Shown: in pieces, positions 1 through 5,700 of the stretch
How the letters are laid out: each line of letters opens with the position of its first letter
Numbering within the stretch: position 1 is the first letter of the stretch
Assembly: GCA_015662935.1 (NCBI GenBank)
Contig: DQTF01000011.1
Span: forward strand, 1 to 6,343
Direction: 5' to 3'
DNA length: 6,343 nucleotides
Origin: Crocinitomicaceae bacterium
Lineage (GTDB): Bacteria; Bacteroidota; Bacteroidia; Flavobacteriales_D; Crocinitomicaceae
The notes under the pieces: generated by a model
The model's input: the letters and a program-made list of their open reading frames with translations, nothing else
Told to the model about the DNA's origin: nothing
Database searches by the model: none
Translations under genes and position numbers: made by a program

Positions 1-45
1 ATCATAGGAGCTGGGGGTCTTCTGGCAAACGCTTTATTTTTTATA
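1..45 (+). other. Frame break inside the DUF2207 gene (frameshift or sequence error)
   Basis: The DUF2207 frame that ends at 1015 meets a TAG at 5-7. In the frame beginning at base 1, the same stretch reads IIGAGGLLANALFF, which looks like the transmembrane helix expected just before the basic YKRWKKHG motif. That frame then closes at TAG 97-99. One surplus base would join the two, and there are two homopolymers where it could sit: five G at 13-17 or six T at 37-42. Removing one T gives a helix running directly into LYKRWKKHG. Removing one G gives a less hydrophobic but still possible join. A genuine inactivating frameshift and a sequencing error cannot be told apart from this sequence alone. 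Confidence 0.6.
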
Positions 46-1015
46 CAAACGCTGGAAAAAACACGGTGTAGATCCAAAACCAGGTGTTATTTTCCCTAGA
101 TATGAAGCTCCAGAAGGTTTTTCTGCTGCAGAATGCGCTTATCTAGCAAACTCAGGGAGTCCAACAGATACAATGTTTGGTGCAGAAATAATTAACCTTG
201 CAATGAAAGGGTATCTTAAAATGGAGGTAGATAAGGCAGGTCTAATTTTTAAACATAATAAGTACACTTTTACAAAAACAACTCCGAAGAAAGAAGAAAA
301 ATCACTGAACGATATTGAAAAGCATTTCTATGAACGTTTTTTCAAAACATCGGAAATGATAACAATTGAAAAAGGTGTTTATAACCCCGGAGTAAAAACA
401 ACCAAAGACAAGCTTATCTCTAAAGTAGATAGTAAGCAAGACAACGTTTATTTTGTGAGAAATAAAAAACTAACAGGAAGACCTTTTCTATTTACGTTAA
501 TTATAGGTGTTTTAGGACTTATTACTTACAATGTTTACGGAGGTGCTTTTCCTATAATTATAATTGCTGTTGTTCTATCAATAATAATTAATACATTGTT
601 TATTAAATGGATAGAGCAACCAACACGTTTGGGTAGAGAAAAAATGGATGAAATTGAAGGTTTTAGAATGTATATGAAATATGCAGATAAAGAAAGAATC
701 AAATTAATGAACCCTCCAACAATGAGTTTTACACATTTCGAAGAAAATCTTCCTTATGCAATTGCATTAGGTGTTGCTGAAGAATGGGCAGGGAAATTTG
801 ATCCAAAAGAAATCGAACAAGGAATGATGCTGATGATGCCTTATTATACAGGAGCAAATTTTGCGAATCTATCTAGTATTGGAGACGATCTCGCAACAAC
901 GATTTCTTCAGCAGCAGTTCCTCCTTCAAAAAGTGGTGGAGGAAGCGGTGGTTTTTCTGGAGGAGGAGGTTTCTCTGGAGGAGGTTTTGGCGGTGGCGGC
1001 GGTGGTGGCTGGTAA
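8..1015 (+). CDS. DUF2207 family membrane protein, C-terminal part (5' end outside window, frame interrupted)
   Basis: This is the C-terminal part of a predicted membrane protein of the DUF2207 (YciQ-like) family; its biochemical role is unknown. The family signature is clear. A basic stretch YKRWKKHGVDPKPG is followed by FPRYEAPEGFSAAE and a small helical segment (INLAMKGYLKME), all near the left edge. Counting from the Met codon at 173, two transmembrane helices lie at about residues 104-122 and 124-146, then the conserved motif HFEENLPYAIALGVAEEWAGKF (188-209), then a Gly/Ser/Phe-rich tail (255-280) ending in Trp, typical of the family. Homology continues upstream of that Met, so the codon at 173 is not the true start. 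The open frame reaches back only to base 8, where an in-frame TAG (5-7) stops it. No ATG, GTG or TTG lies between. The family N-terminal domain and first membrane helix must lie to the left, probably in another frame (see the separate frame-break entry). Family assignment is confident; integrity of the gene is not. Confidence 0.85.
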   Translation, partial: ELGVFWQTLYFLYKRWKKHGVDPKPGVIFPRYEAPEGFSAAECAYLANSGSPTDTMFGAEIINLAMKGYLKMEVDKAGLIFKHNKYTFTKTTPKKEEKSLNDIEKHFYERFFKTSEMITIEKGVYNPGVKTTKDKLISKVDSKQDNVYFVRNKKLTGRPFLFTLIIGVLGLITYNVYGGAFPIIIIAVVLSIIINTLFIKWIEQPTRLGREKMDEIEGFRMYMKYADKERIKLMNPPTMSFTHFEENLPYAIALGVAEEWAGKFDPKEIEQGMMLMMPYYTGANFANLSSIGDDLATTISSAAVPPSKSGGGSGGFSGGGGFSGGGFGGGGGGGW

Positions 1016-1016
1016 T

Positions 1017-1049
1017 AAAAAAAGCCAATCTTGTTAGGTTGACTTCTTT
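1017..1049. terminator. Intrinsic terminator between convergent genes, probably bidirectional
   Basis: Arms at 1022-1031 and 1036-1045 form a 10-position stem with one C-A mismatch and one G-U pair around a TGTT loop. The outer part extends as A-T pairs between the A run (1017-1021) and CTTT (1046-1049). The A run gives a U tract on the minus strand and the shorter T run gives one on the plus strand. It lies 2 bases after the DUF2207 stop and 19 bases before the stop of the facing gene, where a shared terminator is expected. The stem is imperfect, so strength is uncertain. Confidence 0.6.
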
Positions 1050-1067
1050 AAACTTTATAAGGTGCTA

Positions 1068-1487
1068 TTATTGCATAATTTCACCAGCTTCCACTTTTTT
1101 CATTTGAGATGCTTGTATTCCCATTTCTTTCATTTTTTTCTCGGCTTGAGTTCCTATAAAAATTTCTTCCGTAGTTTTTCCGTCTTTAATAGTGGTTACT
1201 GTCAATGTTTTTTGCCCGTCATGATCTTCTAACTTAACAGACTGACTTTCTTCTTTAAATTCCACGTTTTCTTGAAACTCTTTTAACTTTGCCTCGGCTG
1301 CTGCACCTTCAAAAACTTCCTCCGTCACTTTATCTCCATCGGTTGTGATAATTGTCATCACTGTCTTGCCGTTTTCAACCTCAACCTTTATTTCTTTTTG
1401 AATTTCTTTGGCCTTCTCTTTTGTTTGAGAAAAGGAAACACTCGCCAATCCAAGAAATAATAAGGTGCTTAAAATTGCTGTTTTCAT
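1068..1487 (-). CDS. Small exported protein of unknown function with two tandem repeats
   Basis: I do not recognise a named family. The 139-residue product starts with a classical signal peptide (MKTAILSTLLFLGLASVSFS, cleavage probably before Gln21); there is no lipobox Cys, so a soluble periplasmic or secreted protein is inferred. The open frame extends 16 codons further upstream, but the Met at 1485-1487 is chosen because the signal peptide begins there and the extra residues would bury it. The mature protein is Lys/Glu-rich and lacks Cys. It contains two copies of a motif of about 38 residues, at 35-71 and 84-121. Each has an acidic strand, then a Gly-Lys turn, a Thr-rich strand (TVMTIITTDG / TLTVTTIKDG), a TEE(V/I)F strand and an Ala/Lys helix ending KLKEF or KMKEM. 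This reads as a strand-turn-strand-helix unit duplicated in tandem. It is transcribed alone, convergent with DUF2207 and divergent from the aminotransferase. Confidence 0.85.
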   Translation of the reverse strand: MKTAILSTLLFLGLASVSFSQTKEKAKEIQKEIKVEVENGKTVMTIITTDGDKVTEEVFEGAAAEAKLKEFQENVEFKEESQSVKLEDHDGQKTLTVTTIKDGKTTEEIFIGTQAEKKMKEMGIQASQMKKVEAGEIMQ

Positions 1488-1600
1488 AATTGATTCATTT
1501 ACTATTTGTAACACAATAGTACAATCAAAAATCAAACCGTATATTCAAAACATGGTTAAAGTTCGTTAAACAGTTGTTTTATTATTCTTATTTTTAGAAT
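1488..1600. promoter_or_regulatory. Divergent intergenic region that must carry two promoters; no clear consensus found
   Basis: This AT-rich 113-bp spacer separates the start codons of the repeat-protein gene (minus) and the aminotransferase gene (plus), so promoters for both are expected here. I looked for the Bacteroidota pattern TTG-N17-23-TAnnTTTG on both strands. On the minus strand the best -7 candidate is TACTATTG (one mismatch), but its nearest upstream TTG motifs are 11 or 24 bases away. On the plus strand TATTTTTA (1589-1596) is too close to the ATG. No operator-like inverted repeat stood out. The assignment rests on gene arrangement, not on a recognised motif. Confidence 0.35.
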
Positions 1601-2740
1601 ATGAATATTCTTAAATCGAAATTACCTTCAGTTGGAACAACTATTTTTACTATCATGTCGCAACTCGCGAAAGAACATAATGCAATAAACCTTTCTCAAG
1701 GGTTTCCGAATTTCCCAGTAGATCCAGTTTTAGTTAATATTCTCAAAAGGAAGTCATCACAAGATGTTCATCAGTATGCACCGATGACAGGTTCTCCAGA
1801 ACTAATGACACAGGTATCCAAATTAATTTATGATAATTACCAACGTAATATTGAGCCTTCTTCAGAATTACTCATTACAGCCGGAGCAACTCAAGCAATA
1901 TTTACAACGATTCTTGCACTTATCAGTCCCGGTGATGAGGTTATTATTCTTGACCCGAGTTATGATTGTTACGAACCAGCTGTTATTCTTGCAGGAGGAA
2001 CACCAATTCACGTACAACTAGGCAATGATTTTTTACCTGATTGGAATAAAATAGAAGACGCTTTCAGTTCTAAGACAAAGATGCTCATTACCAATAACCC
2101 GCACAATCCTTCTGGGAGAATGTGGTCTGAGAAAGATATGAGTGAACTAGAATCGATTTTGCTAAAAAATGAAAAAGTAATTCTTTTATCCGATGAAGTG
2201 TATGAGTTCATTCACTTTGAAAACAAGCACATCTCCGCTCATTCTTTACCGAGTTTGTTCGATAGGACAATTATCACCTCATCTTTTGGTAAAACTTTTC
2301 ACATCACCGGCTGGAAAATGGGTTATCTTGTTGCTCCAGAAAACGTAATGATTGAAATTAAAAAGGTGCATCAATTTAATATATTCAGCGTTAACAGTGT
2401 TGCTCAATCAGTACTTGCAGAATATTTAAACGTAGCGAAGGTAGATGAGTTAGGTGTTTTTTATCAGCAGAAAAGAGACCTTTTTCGCTCATTGATGCAA
2501 CCTTCTAGTTTTGAATTACTGCCTTGCGAAGGAACTTATTTTCAAACAGTGAATTACAAGGCGATTTCTCAGCAAAACGATGTTGAGTTTTGTAAAGAAT
2601 TAGCTATAAAGCACAAAGTTGCGGCAATTCCAATTTCTGTGTTTAACAAAAGTAATTTAGATCAAAAAATCATTCGGTTTTGTTTTGCAAAGAATGATGA
2701 GACCTTAATTTCAGCAACAAAAATTCTATGTCAAATTTAA
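1601..2740 (+). CDS. ybdL: Methionine (glutamine-dependent) aminotransferase, YbdL-like, PLP fold type I
   Basis: This is a cytosolic class I/II aminotransferase that transfers an amino group between methionine or aromatic amino acids and 2-oxo acids, with glutamine a likely donor. At 379 residues it has about the length of E. coli YbdL and resembles it from end to end as I recall that sequence. Shared stretches are SKLPSVGTTIFTIMSQLA, INLSQGFPNF, QYAPMTG, LPCEGTYF, DVEFCKELA..H.VAAIPISVF and IRFCFAKNDETL. Active-site features are visible. GATQAI binds the cofactor phosphate region, NPHNPSG holds Asn169, SDEVYE holds Asp198 (pyridine nitrogen) and Tyr201, SSFGKTFHITGWKMGY holds the Schiff-base Lys231, and Arg359 should bind the substrate carboxylate. 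All key residues are present, so the enzyme is probably active. The 3' end overlaps the omega-amidase gene by 13 bp, which points to methionine salvage through the glutamine transaminase/omega-amidase route. Kynurenine or aromatic aminotransferase activity is also possible; substrate preference cannot be read from sequence. Confidence 0.93.
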   Translation: MNILKSKLPSVGTTIFTIMSQLAKEHNAINLSQGFPNFPVDPVLVNILKRKSSQDVHQYAPMTGSPELMTQVSKLIYDNYQRNIEPSSELLITAGATQAIFTTILALISPGDEVIILDPSYDCYEPAVILAGGTPIHVQLGNDFLPDWNKIEDAFSSKTKMLITNNPHNPSGRMWSEKDMSELESILLKNEKVILLSDEVYEFIHFENKHISAHSLPSLFDRTIITSSFGKTFHITGWKMGYLVAPENVMIEIKKVHQFNIFSVNSVAQSVLAEYLNVAKVDELGVFYQQKRDLFRSLMQPSSFELLPCEGTYFQTVNYKAISQQNDVEFCKELAIKHKVAAIPISVFNKSNLDQKIIRFCFAKNDETLISATKILCQI

Positions 2741-3495
2741 CAGTAACCCTTGTAGAAATAGATCAGGTTTGGGAGAATAAACAAGCTAATTTTGACTTGT
2801 ACATCGATTATTTGAAAGGTGTAGAAACGGATTTAATTCTCCTTCCCGAAATGTTTAACACAGCATTTTCGATGAATGCCGAAGAACTTGCAGAACCTTG
2901 GGGTAAAAGTGTGTCTATTCAATGGTTGCAAAAACTTTCTAAAGAAAAATCAGCAGCGATATATACCTCATTAATAATAAAGGAGAATGAAAACTACTAT
3001 AACAGAGGGGTTTTTGTTTGTCCAAATGGAAGAGTAAAATATTACGACAAACGTAAATCTTTTAGTTTAGCTGGAGAAGATAAAACCTTTACAAAAGGAG
3101 AAAAAGAAGTTATAGTTGACTATAAAGGATGGAAATTTCAACTACAAATATGCTACGATCTTCGTTTTCCTGAAATTGTAAGAAATAGAATCAAAAAAGA
3201 TGGAACACCAGCTTACGATGCCATTTTATACGTTGCCAATTGGCCAGAAAAAAGAATTGAACATTGGAGTATTCTTTTAAAGGCCCGCGCCATTGAAAAC
3301 CAATGTTATGTGTTGTCAGTCAACAGACTAGGGGTTGATTGTCAGGGGTTAAATTATAATGGTTGTTCTTCTGTTGTTTCAGCAAATGGCATTTTTTTGT
3401 CACCAAGAACACCTTCTCAACACTATAACATTTTAAAAGAAGACTTGCATCAAACTAGAACTAAACTTCCTTTTCTCATTGATTGTAATGTATGA
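2728..3495 (+). CDS. yafV: Omega-amidase (2-oxoglutaramate amidase), YafV/Nit2-like nitrilase superfamily
   Basis: This cytosolic carbon-nitrogen hydrolase is predicted to convert 2-oxoglutaramate (and 2-oxosuccinamate) to the 2-oxo acid plus ammonia. At 255 residues it is full length for the family. The nitrilase catalytic triad is intact: Glu41 in LLPEMF, Lys108 in YYDKR and Cys142 in QICYDLRFPE. Features that separate the YafV/omega-amidase branch from other nitrilases are also present: YVANWPEKRIEHWSILLKARAIENQCYVLSVNR at about 168-200 and the later YNGCSSVV segment. The ATG lies inside the end of the aminotransferase frame, 13 bp before and including its stop, so translational coupling is likely and no other start fits. 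The function complements its partner: glutamine-dependent transamination makes 2-oxoglutaramate, which this enzyme removes. No strong terminator follows before the next promoter, so some read-through is possible. Confidence 0.93.
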   Translation: MSNLTVTLVEIDQVWENKQANFDLYIDYLKGVETDLILLPEMFNTAFSMNAEELAEPWGKSVSIQWLQKLSKEKSAAIYTSLIIKENENYYNRGVFVCPNGRVKYYDKRKSFSLAGEDKTFTKGEKEVIVDYKGWKFQLQICYDLRFPEIVRNRIKKDGTPAYDAILYVANWPEKRIEHWSILLKARAIENQCYVLSVNRLGVDCQGLNYNGCSSVVSANGIFLSPRTPSQHYNILKEDLHQTRTKLPFLIDCNV

Positions 3496-3522
3496 ATCAT
3501 TTAGTTAGATTCGTCGTGTTAC

Positions 3523-3553
3523 TTGTTTTCTTCCATAAAAGGTTATATATTTG
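3523..3553 (+). promoter_or_regulatory. Bacteroidota-type promoter for the 627-residue T9SS protein
   Basis: A TTG at 3523-3525 is followed after exactly 20 bases by TATATTTG (3546-3553), a full match to the -7 consensus TAnnTTTG. The -7 box ends 31 bases before the ATG at 3585, so the leader would be about 25-30 nt and contains no Shine-Dalgarno. The second secreted-protein gene has the same arrangement with the same 20-base spacing, and both carry ACTAAT beginning 3 bases after the -7 box (3556-3561 here), close to the expected transcription start. Confidence 0.7.
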
Positions 3554-3564
3554 TTACTAATAAA

Positions 3565-3582
3565 TAATAATAATAATAATAA
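3565..3582 (+). repeat. TAA trinucleotide repeat (six perfect units) in the 5' leader
   Basis: Six perfect TAA units, preceded by two more interrupted by a single A (3558-3563), fill nearly all of the predicted leader between the -7 box and the ATG at 3585. The tract keeps the region unstructured and A/U-rich, which suits translation without Shine-Dalgarno pairing in Bacteroidota. Repeat-number changes could alter spacing and expression, but that is inference. Confidence 0.8.
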
Positions 3583-3584
3583 TT

Positions 3585-5468
3585 ATGAAAAAAATTTACT
3601 TAAGTGTATTATCGCTAGCAGTAGTTTTTGGAGCAAGCGCTCAAAAATCTCTACCAACGATCACTACAAAAAATGACACGCGTATTGCTACAAGCAAGCC
3701 AGTTGTTAGTTTGCCAACGAATCAAGAAAAAGCAACAACTATTTGGTCTGACGACATGACTATAATGGCAAACTGGACTCCAGATAATTCTGCGAATACA
3801 GGTGGACAATCTGCTAACTGGGTGTATACTACTGATCCAACAGCTTTTCCAGATGCAGCAAACGGAGTATTAAACCCATTTTTAGCTCCTTCAGCTGGAA
3901 CAGGATATTGGTATATTGATTCTGATGGAAACAACTTTGCAGATGGTTCTGGAACAAGAATTGATGCAAACTTAACACTTGCTAATTCTGTAGATTTAAG
4001 TCTCTATCCAAATGTAATTTTACAGTTTACTTCCAATTACAGATGGTGGCAAGAAGACAGAACAGTTAGTGTTTCAGGAGACAACGGTGCTTCTTGGACT
4101 GATTTTAACATCACAGTTACAGGTACAGGTGGTTTTGACAACGGATACTCTCCAGAGCAAAACACGATGAATCCTGAAGTAATTAAAATTAATGTATCTA
4201 CTGCTGTCGGTGGTAGTTCTCAAGTGTTAGTTCGTTTTAACTACGATGATAACGATTTTTATGGATGGTACTGGGCAGTTGATGAGGTTTCTTTTATAGA
4301 TCAACCTTTAGATGACGTTCAATTATTATCTGCTTACATCATTGGTGATGGTAATGCTGGAGCTGAGTATGGGAGAACACCAGAGACACAACTTCCATCA
4401 GGATGGGTTGTAGGTGCAACTATCTATAACTTTGGTGCAAATGATCAAGCTGCAACGAACGTAGTTGCTGATTTTGGTACTTTTACATCTAACTCTACTG
4501 GTTTAGTTGAGTCTGATTCTACTCGTTCTATTGAGAGCGCAGAAACTCTTTCTTTATTAACTATTGGAACTTATACAGGTAACTATACTGTATCTGCTGG
4601 CACTGATATGATGGGTGGTGCTGAATTTGGTGATAACACTGGTTCTAGAACTTTTGAAATTACTGCAGGTAAATATTCTTTAGATGGTATCGGAGTTTAC
4701 CCTTCTGTTACTGGTTCTGTATTAGGAACGAATTCTTTTGATGATGCTGCTACTGTAGGAGTATTTGAAAACAGTGCTGGTTTACCATTGGTAACAATGT
4801 ATGATATTAAAGCTACTATGCCTGTTAAATCAATTGAAGTAATTTTAGGATCAAACACGACTACTGGTGGTGAGATCGTTGTTGCATTAATTGATACTTC
4901 AGTATTTAGAGGAGATGCAGTTACACCTGTATTAATTGAATCTGCAGCGCATTTAATTACAGCTTCGGACACAATGCTAGGTTCAATTGTTATTGACCTA
5001 CCAGGTATTTATTCTTTGGTTCCAGGTGCATACTACGCAATGGCAACATTGACTGTATATAACGCTCCAACGGAAGTAATTACAATTGCTGATGATGAAA
5101 CTGTTGCTCAACCGGCATGGAACAGTGCATTTTACTTAAAAGATGCTCAAGGAGCAAACCCTGTTCAATCTTATACAAATGGTGTTGCATTTGGAATTAG
5201 ATTAATTGCAGATGGAGTTGGTCTTGGAGAAAATTCTCTTAATGGAATTGAGGTTTATCCTAATCCAACAACAGGTAAATTTACTGTAACGAACGAAAAC
5301 GGTACTGAGAACACTATCGCTATCTTCGATATGTTAGGTAAGAAAGTTTACACAAACACAACTTCATCTAATCAAACAGTTGATTTATCAGCTAACGGAA
5401 TGGGTGTTTACTTAGTGAAAGTTTCTAACGAAAACGGATCTATCGTAAAAAGAGTTGTTATTAAGTAG
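3585..5468 (+). CDS. Secreted multidomain protein with T9SS type A C-terminal sorting domain
   Basis: This 627-residue protein is predicted to be exported by Sec, passed across the outer membrane by the type IX system and anchored or released at the surface. The signal peptide is residues 1-19 (cleavage after ASA, before Gln20), followed by a Thr/Lys-rich linker to about 51. Residues 52-238 resemble a jelly-roll carbohydrate- or adhesion-type domain (choice-of-anchor-J / MAM-like). It opens with TIWSDDM, has the strand VSVSGDNGASWTDF and closes with YGWYWAVDEVSFID. Residues about 245-360 look like a CARDB/Ig-like domain (GATIYNFGANDQAATNVVADF). Residues about 366-541 are a further beta-rich region I cannot place. 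The type A sorting domain spans about 550-627 (NGIEVYPNPTTGKF, then IFDMLGKKVY, GVYLVKVSNENGSIVKRVVIK). There are no Cys residues and no catalytic motif that I recognise, so a structural or adhesive role is more likely than an enzymatic one. Translation starts at the ATG after the TAA repeat, where the signal peptide begins. It has its own promoter and a strong terminator. Confidence 0.93.
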   Translation: MKKIYLSVLSLAVVFGASAQKSLPTITTKNDTRIATSKPVVSLPTNQEKATTIWSDDMTIMANWTPDNSANTGGQSANWVYTTDPTAFPDAANGVLNPFLAPSAGTGYWYIDSDGNNFADGSGTRIDANLTLANSVDLSLYPNVILQFTSNYRWWQEDRTVSVSGDNGASWTDFNITVTGTGGFDNGYSPEQNTMNPEVIKINVSTAVGGSSQVLVRFNYDDNDFYGWYWAVDEVSFIDQPLDDVQLLSAYIIGDGNAGAEYGRTPETQLPSGWVVGATIYNFGANDQAATNVVADFGTFTSNSTGLVESDSTRSIESAETLSLLTIGTYTGNYTVSAGTDMMGGAEFGDNTGSRTFEITAGKYSLDGIGVYPSVTGSVLGTNSFDDAATVGVFENSAGLPLVTMYDIKATMPVKSIEVILGSNTTTGGEIVVALIDTSVFRGDAVTPVLIESAAHLITASDTMLGSIVIDLPGIYSLVPGAYYAMATLTVYNAPTEVITIADDETVAQPAWNSAFYLKDAQGANPVQSYTNGVAFGIRLIADGVGLGENSLNGIEVYPNPTTGKFTVTNENGTENTIAIFDMLGKKVYTNTTSSNQTVDLSANGMGVYLVKVSNENGSIVKRVVIK

Positions 5469-5514
5469 TAACTATTTGTTTTCTGATTAAATTCAGAATA
5501 ACGTATATTATATT

Positions 5515-5547
5515 AAAACCGAGTAGTTAATTCTACTCGGTTTTTTT
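5515..5547 (+). terminator. Strong intrinsic terminator after the 627-residue T9SS protein gene
   Basis: A perfect 12-bp stem pairs AAAACCGAGTAG (5515-5526) with CTACTCGGTTTT (5533-5544) around the loop TTAATT, and the T run continues to 5547 (seven T in all). The A run on the left arm could also let it work on the minus strand, though no minus-strand gene is present to the right. A weaker 6-bp hairpin (5481-5486 with 5493-5498) lies upstream. This ends the first secreted-protein transcript, so the next gene depends on its own promoter. Confidence 0.93.
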
Positions 5548-5639
5548 ATTGACAAAAACTGGAAATACACTAAATTATTTTCAGAAATAAAACCATTTAG
5601 TAAACGCTTCACTTCATTGATTCACTGACATTTTACTCC

Positions 5640-5670
5640 TTGTATATTTAAAAAAAAGAGAGTATATTTG
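5640..5670 (+). promoter_or_regulatory. Bacteroidota-type promoter for the second secreted-protein gene
   Basis: A TTG at 5640-5642 is separated by exactly 20 bases from TATATTTG (5663-5670), a full match to the -7 consensus and identical to the -7 box of the previous gene. ACTAAT follows at 5673-5678, again 3 bases after the -7 box. The ATG at 5701 is 30 bases downstream. The leader is A/T-rich without a Shine-Dalgarno. The rest of the 5548-5639 spacer shows no other structure that I can support. Confidence 0.7.
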
Positions 5671-5700
5671 GAACTAATTAACAATTAATCAAAATAACTA

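Noticed and set aside
173..1015. Starting the DUF2207 gene at the ATG at 173
   Set aside because: The conserved DPKPG...EAPEGFSAAE segment is encoded in the same frame upstream of this codon, so a start here would cut the domain.
1488..1535. A 16-codon N-terminal extension of the small repeat protein
   Set aside because: It would place MIFDCTIVLQIVNESI before a complete signal peptide; starting at 1487 gives a normal Lys-then-hydrophobic export signal.
3494..3512. A possible terminator hairpin after the omega-amidase gene (GAATC / GATTC arms)
   Set aside because: The stem is only 5 bp with a 9-base loop and no T run follows it.
3492..3560. A 22-codon open frame (MNHLVRFVVLLVFFHKRLYICY) overlapping the omega-amidase stop as ATGA
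   Set aside because: It is very short and runs through the promoter of the next gene, with no independent sign of coding. A tiny coupled peptide cannot be excluded but is not supported.
3565..3582. The TAA repeat as a CRISPR or origin-type iteron array
   Set aside because: The units are 3 bp, contiguous and without spacers; this is a plain microsatellite.
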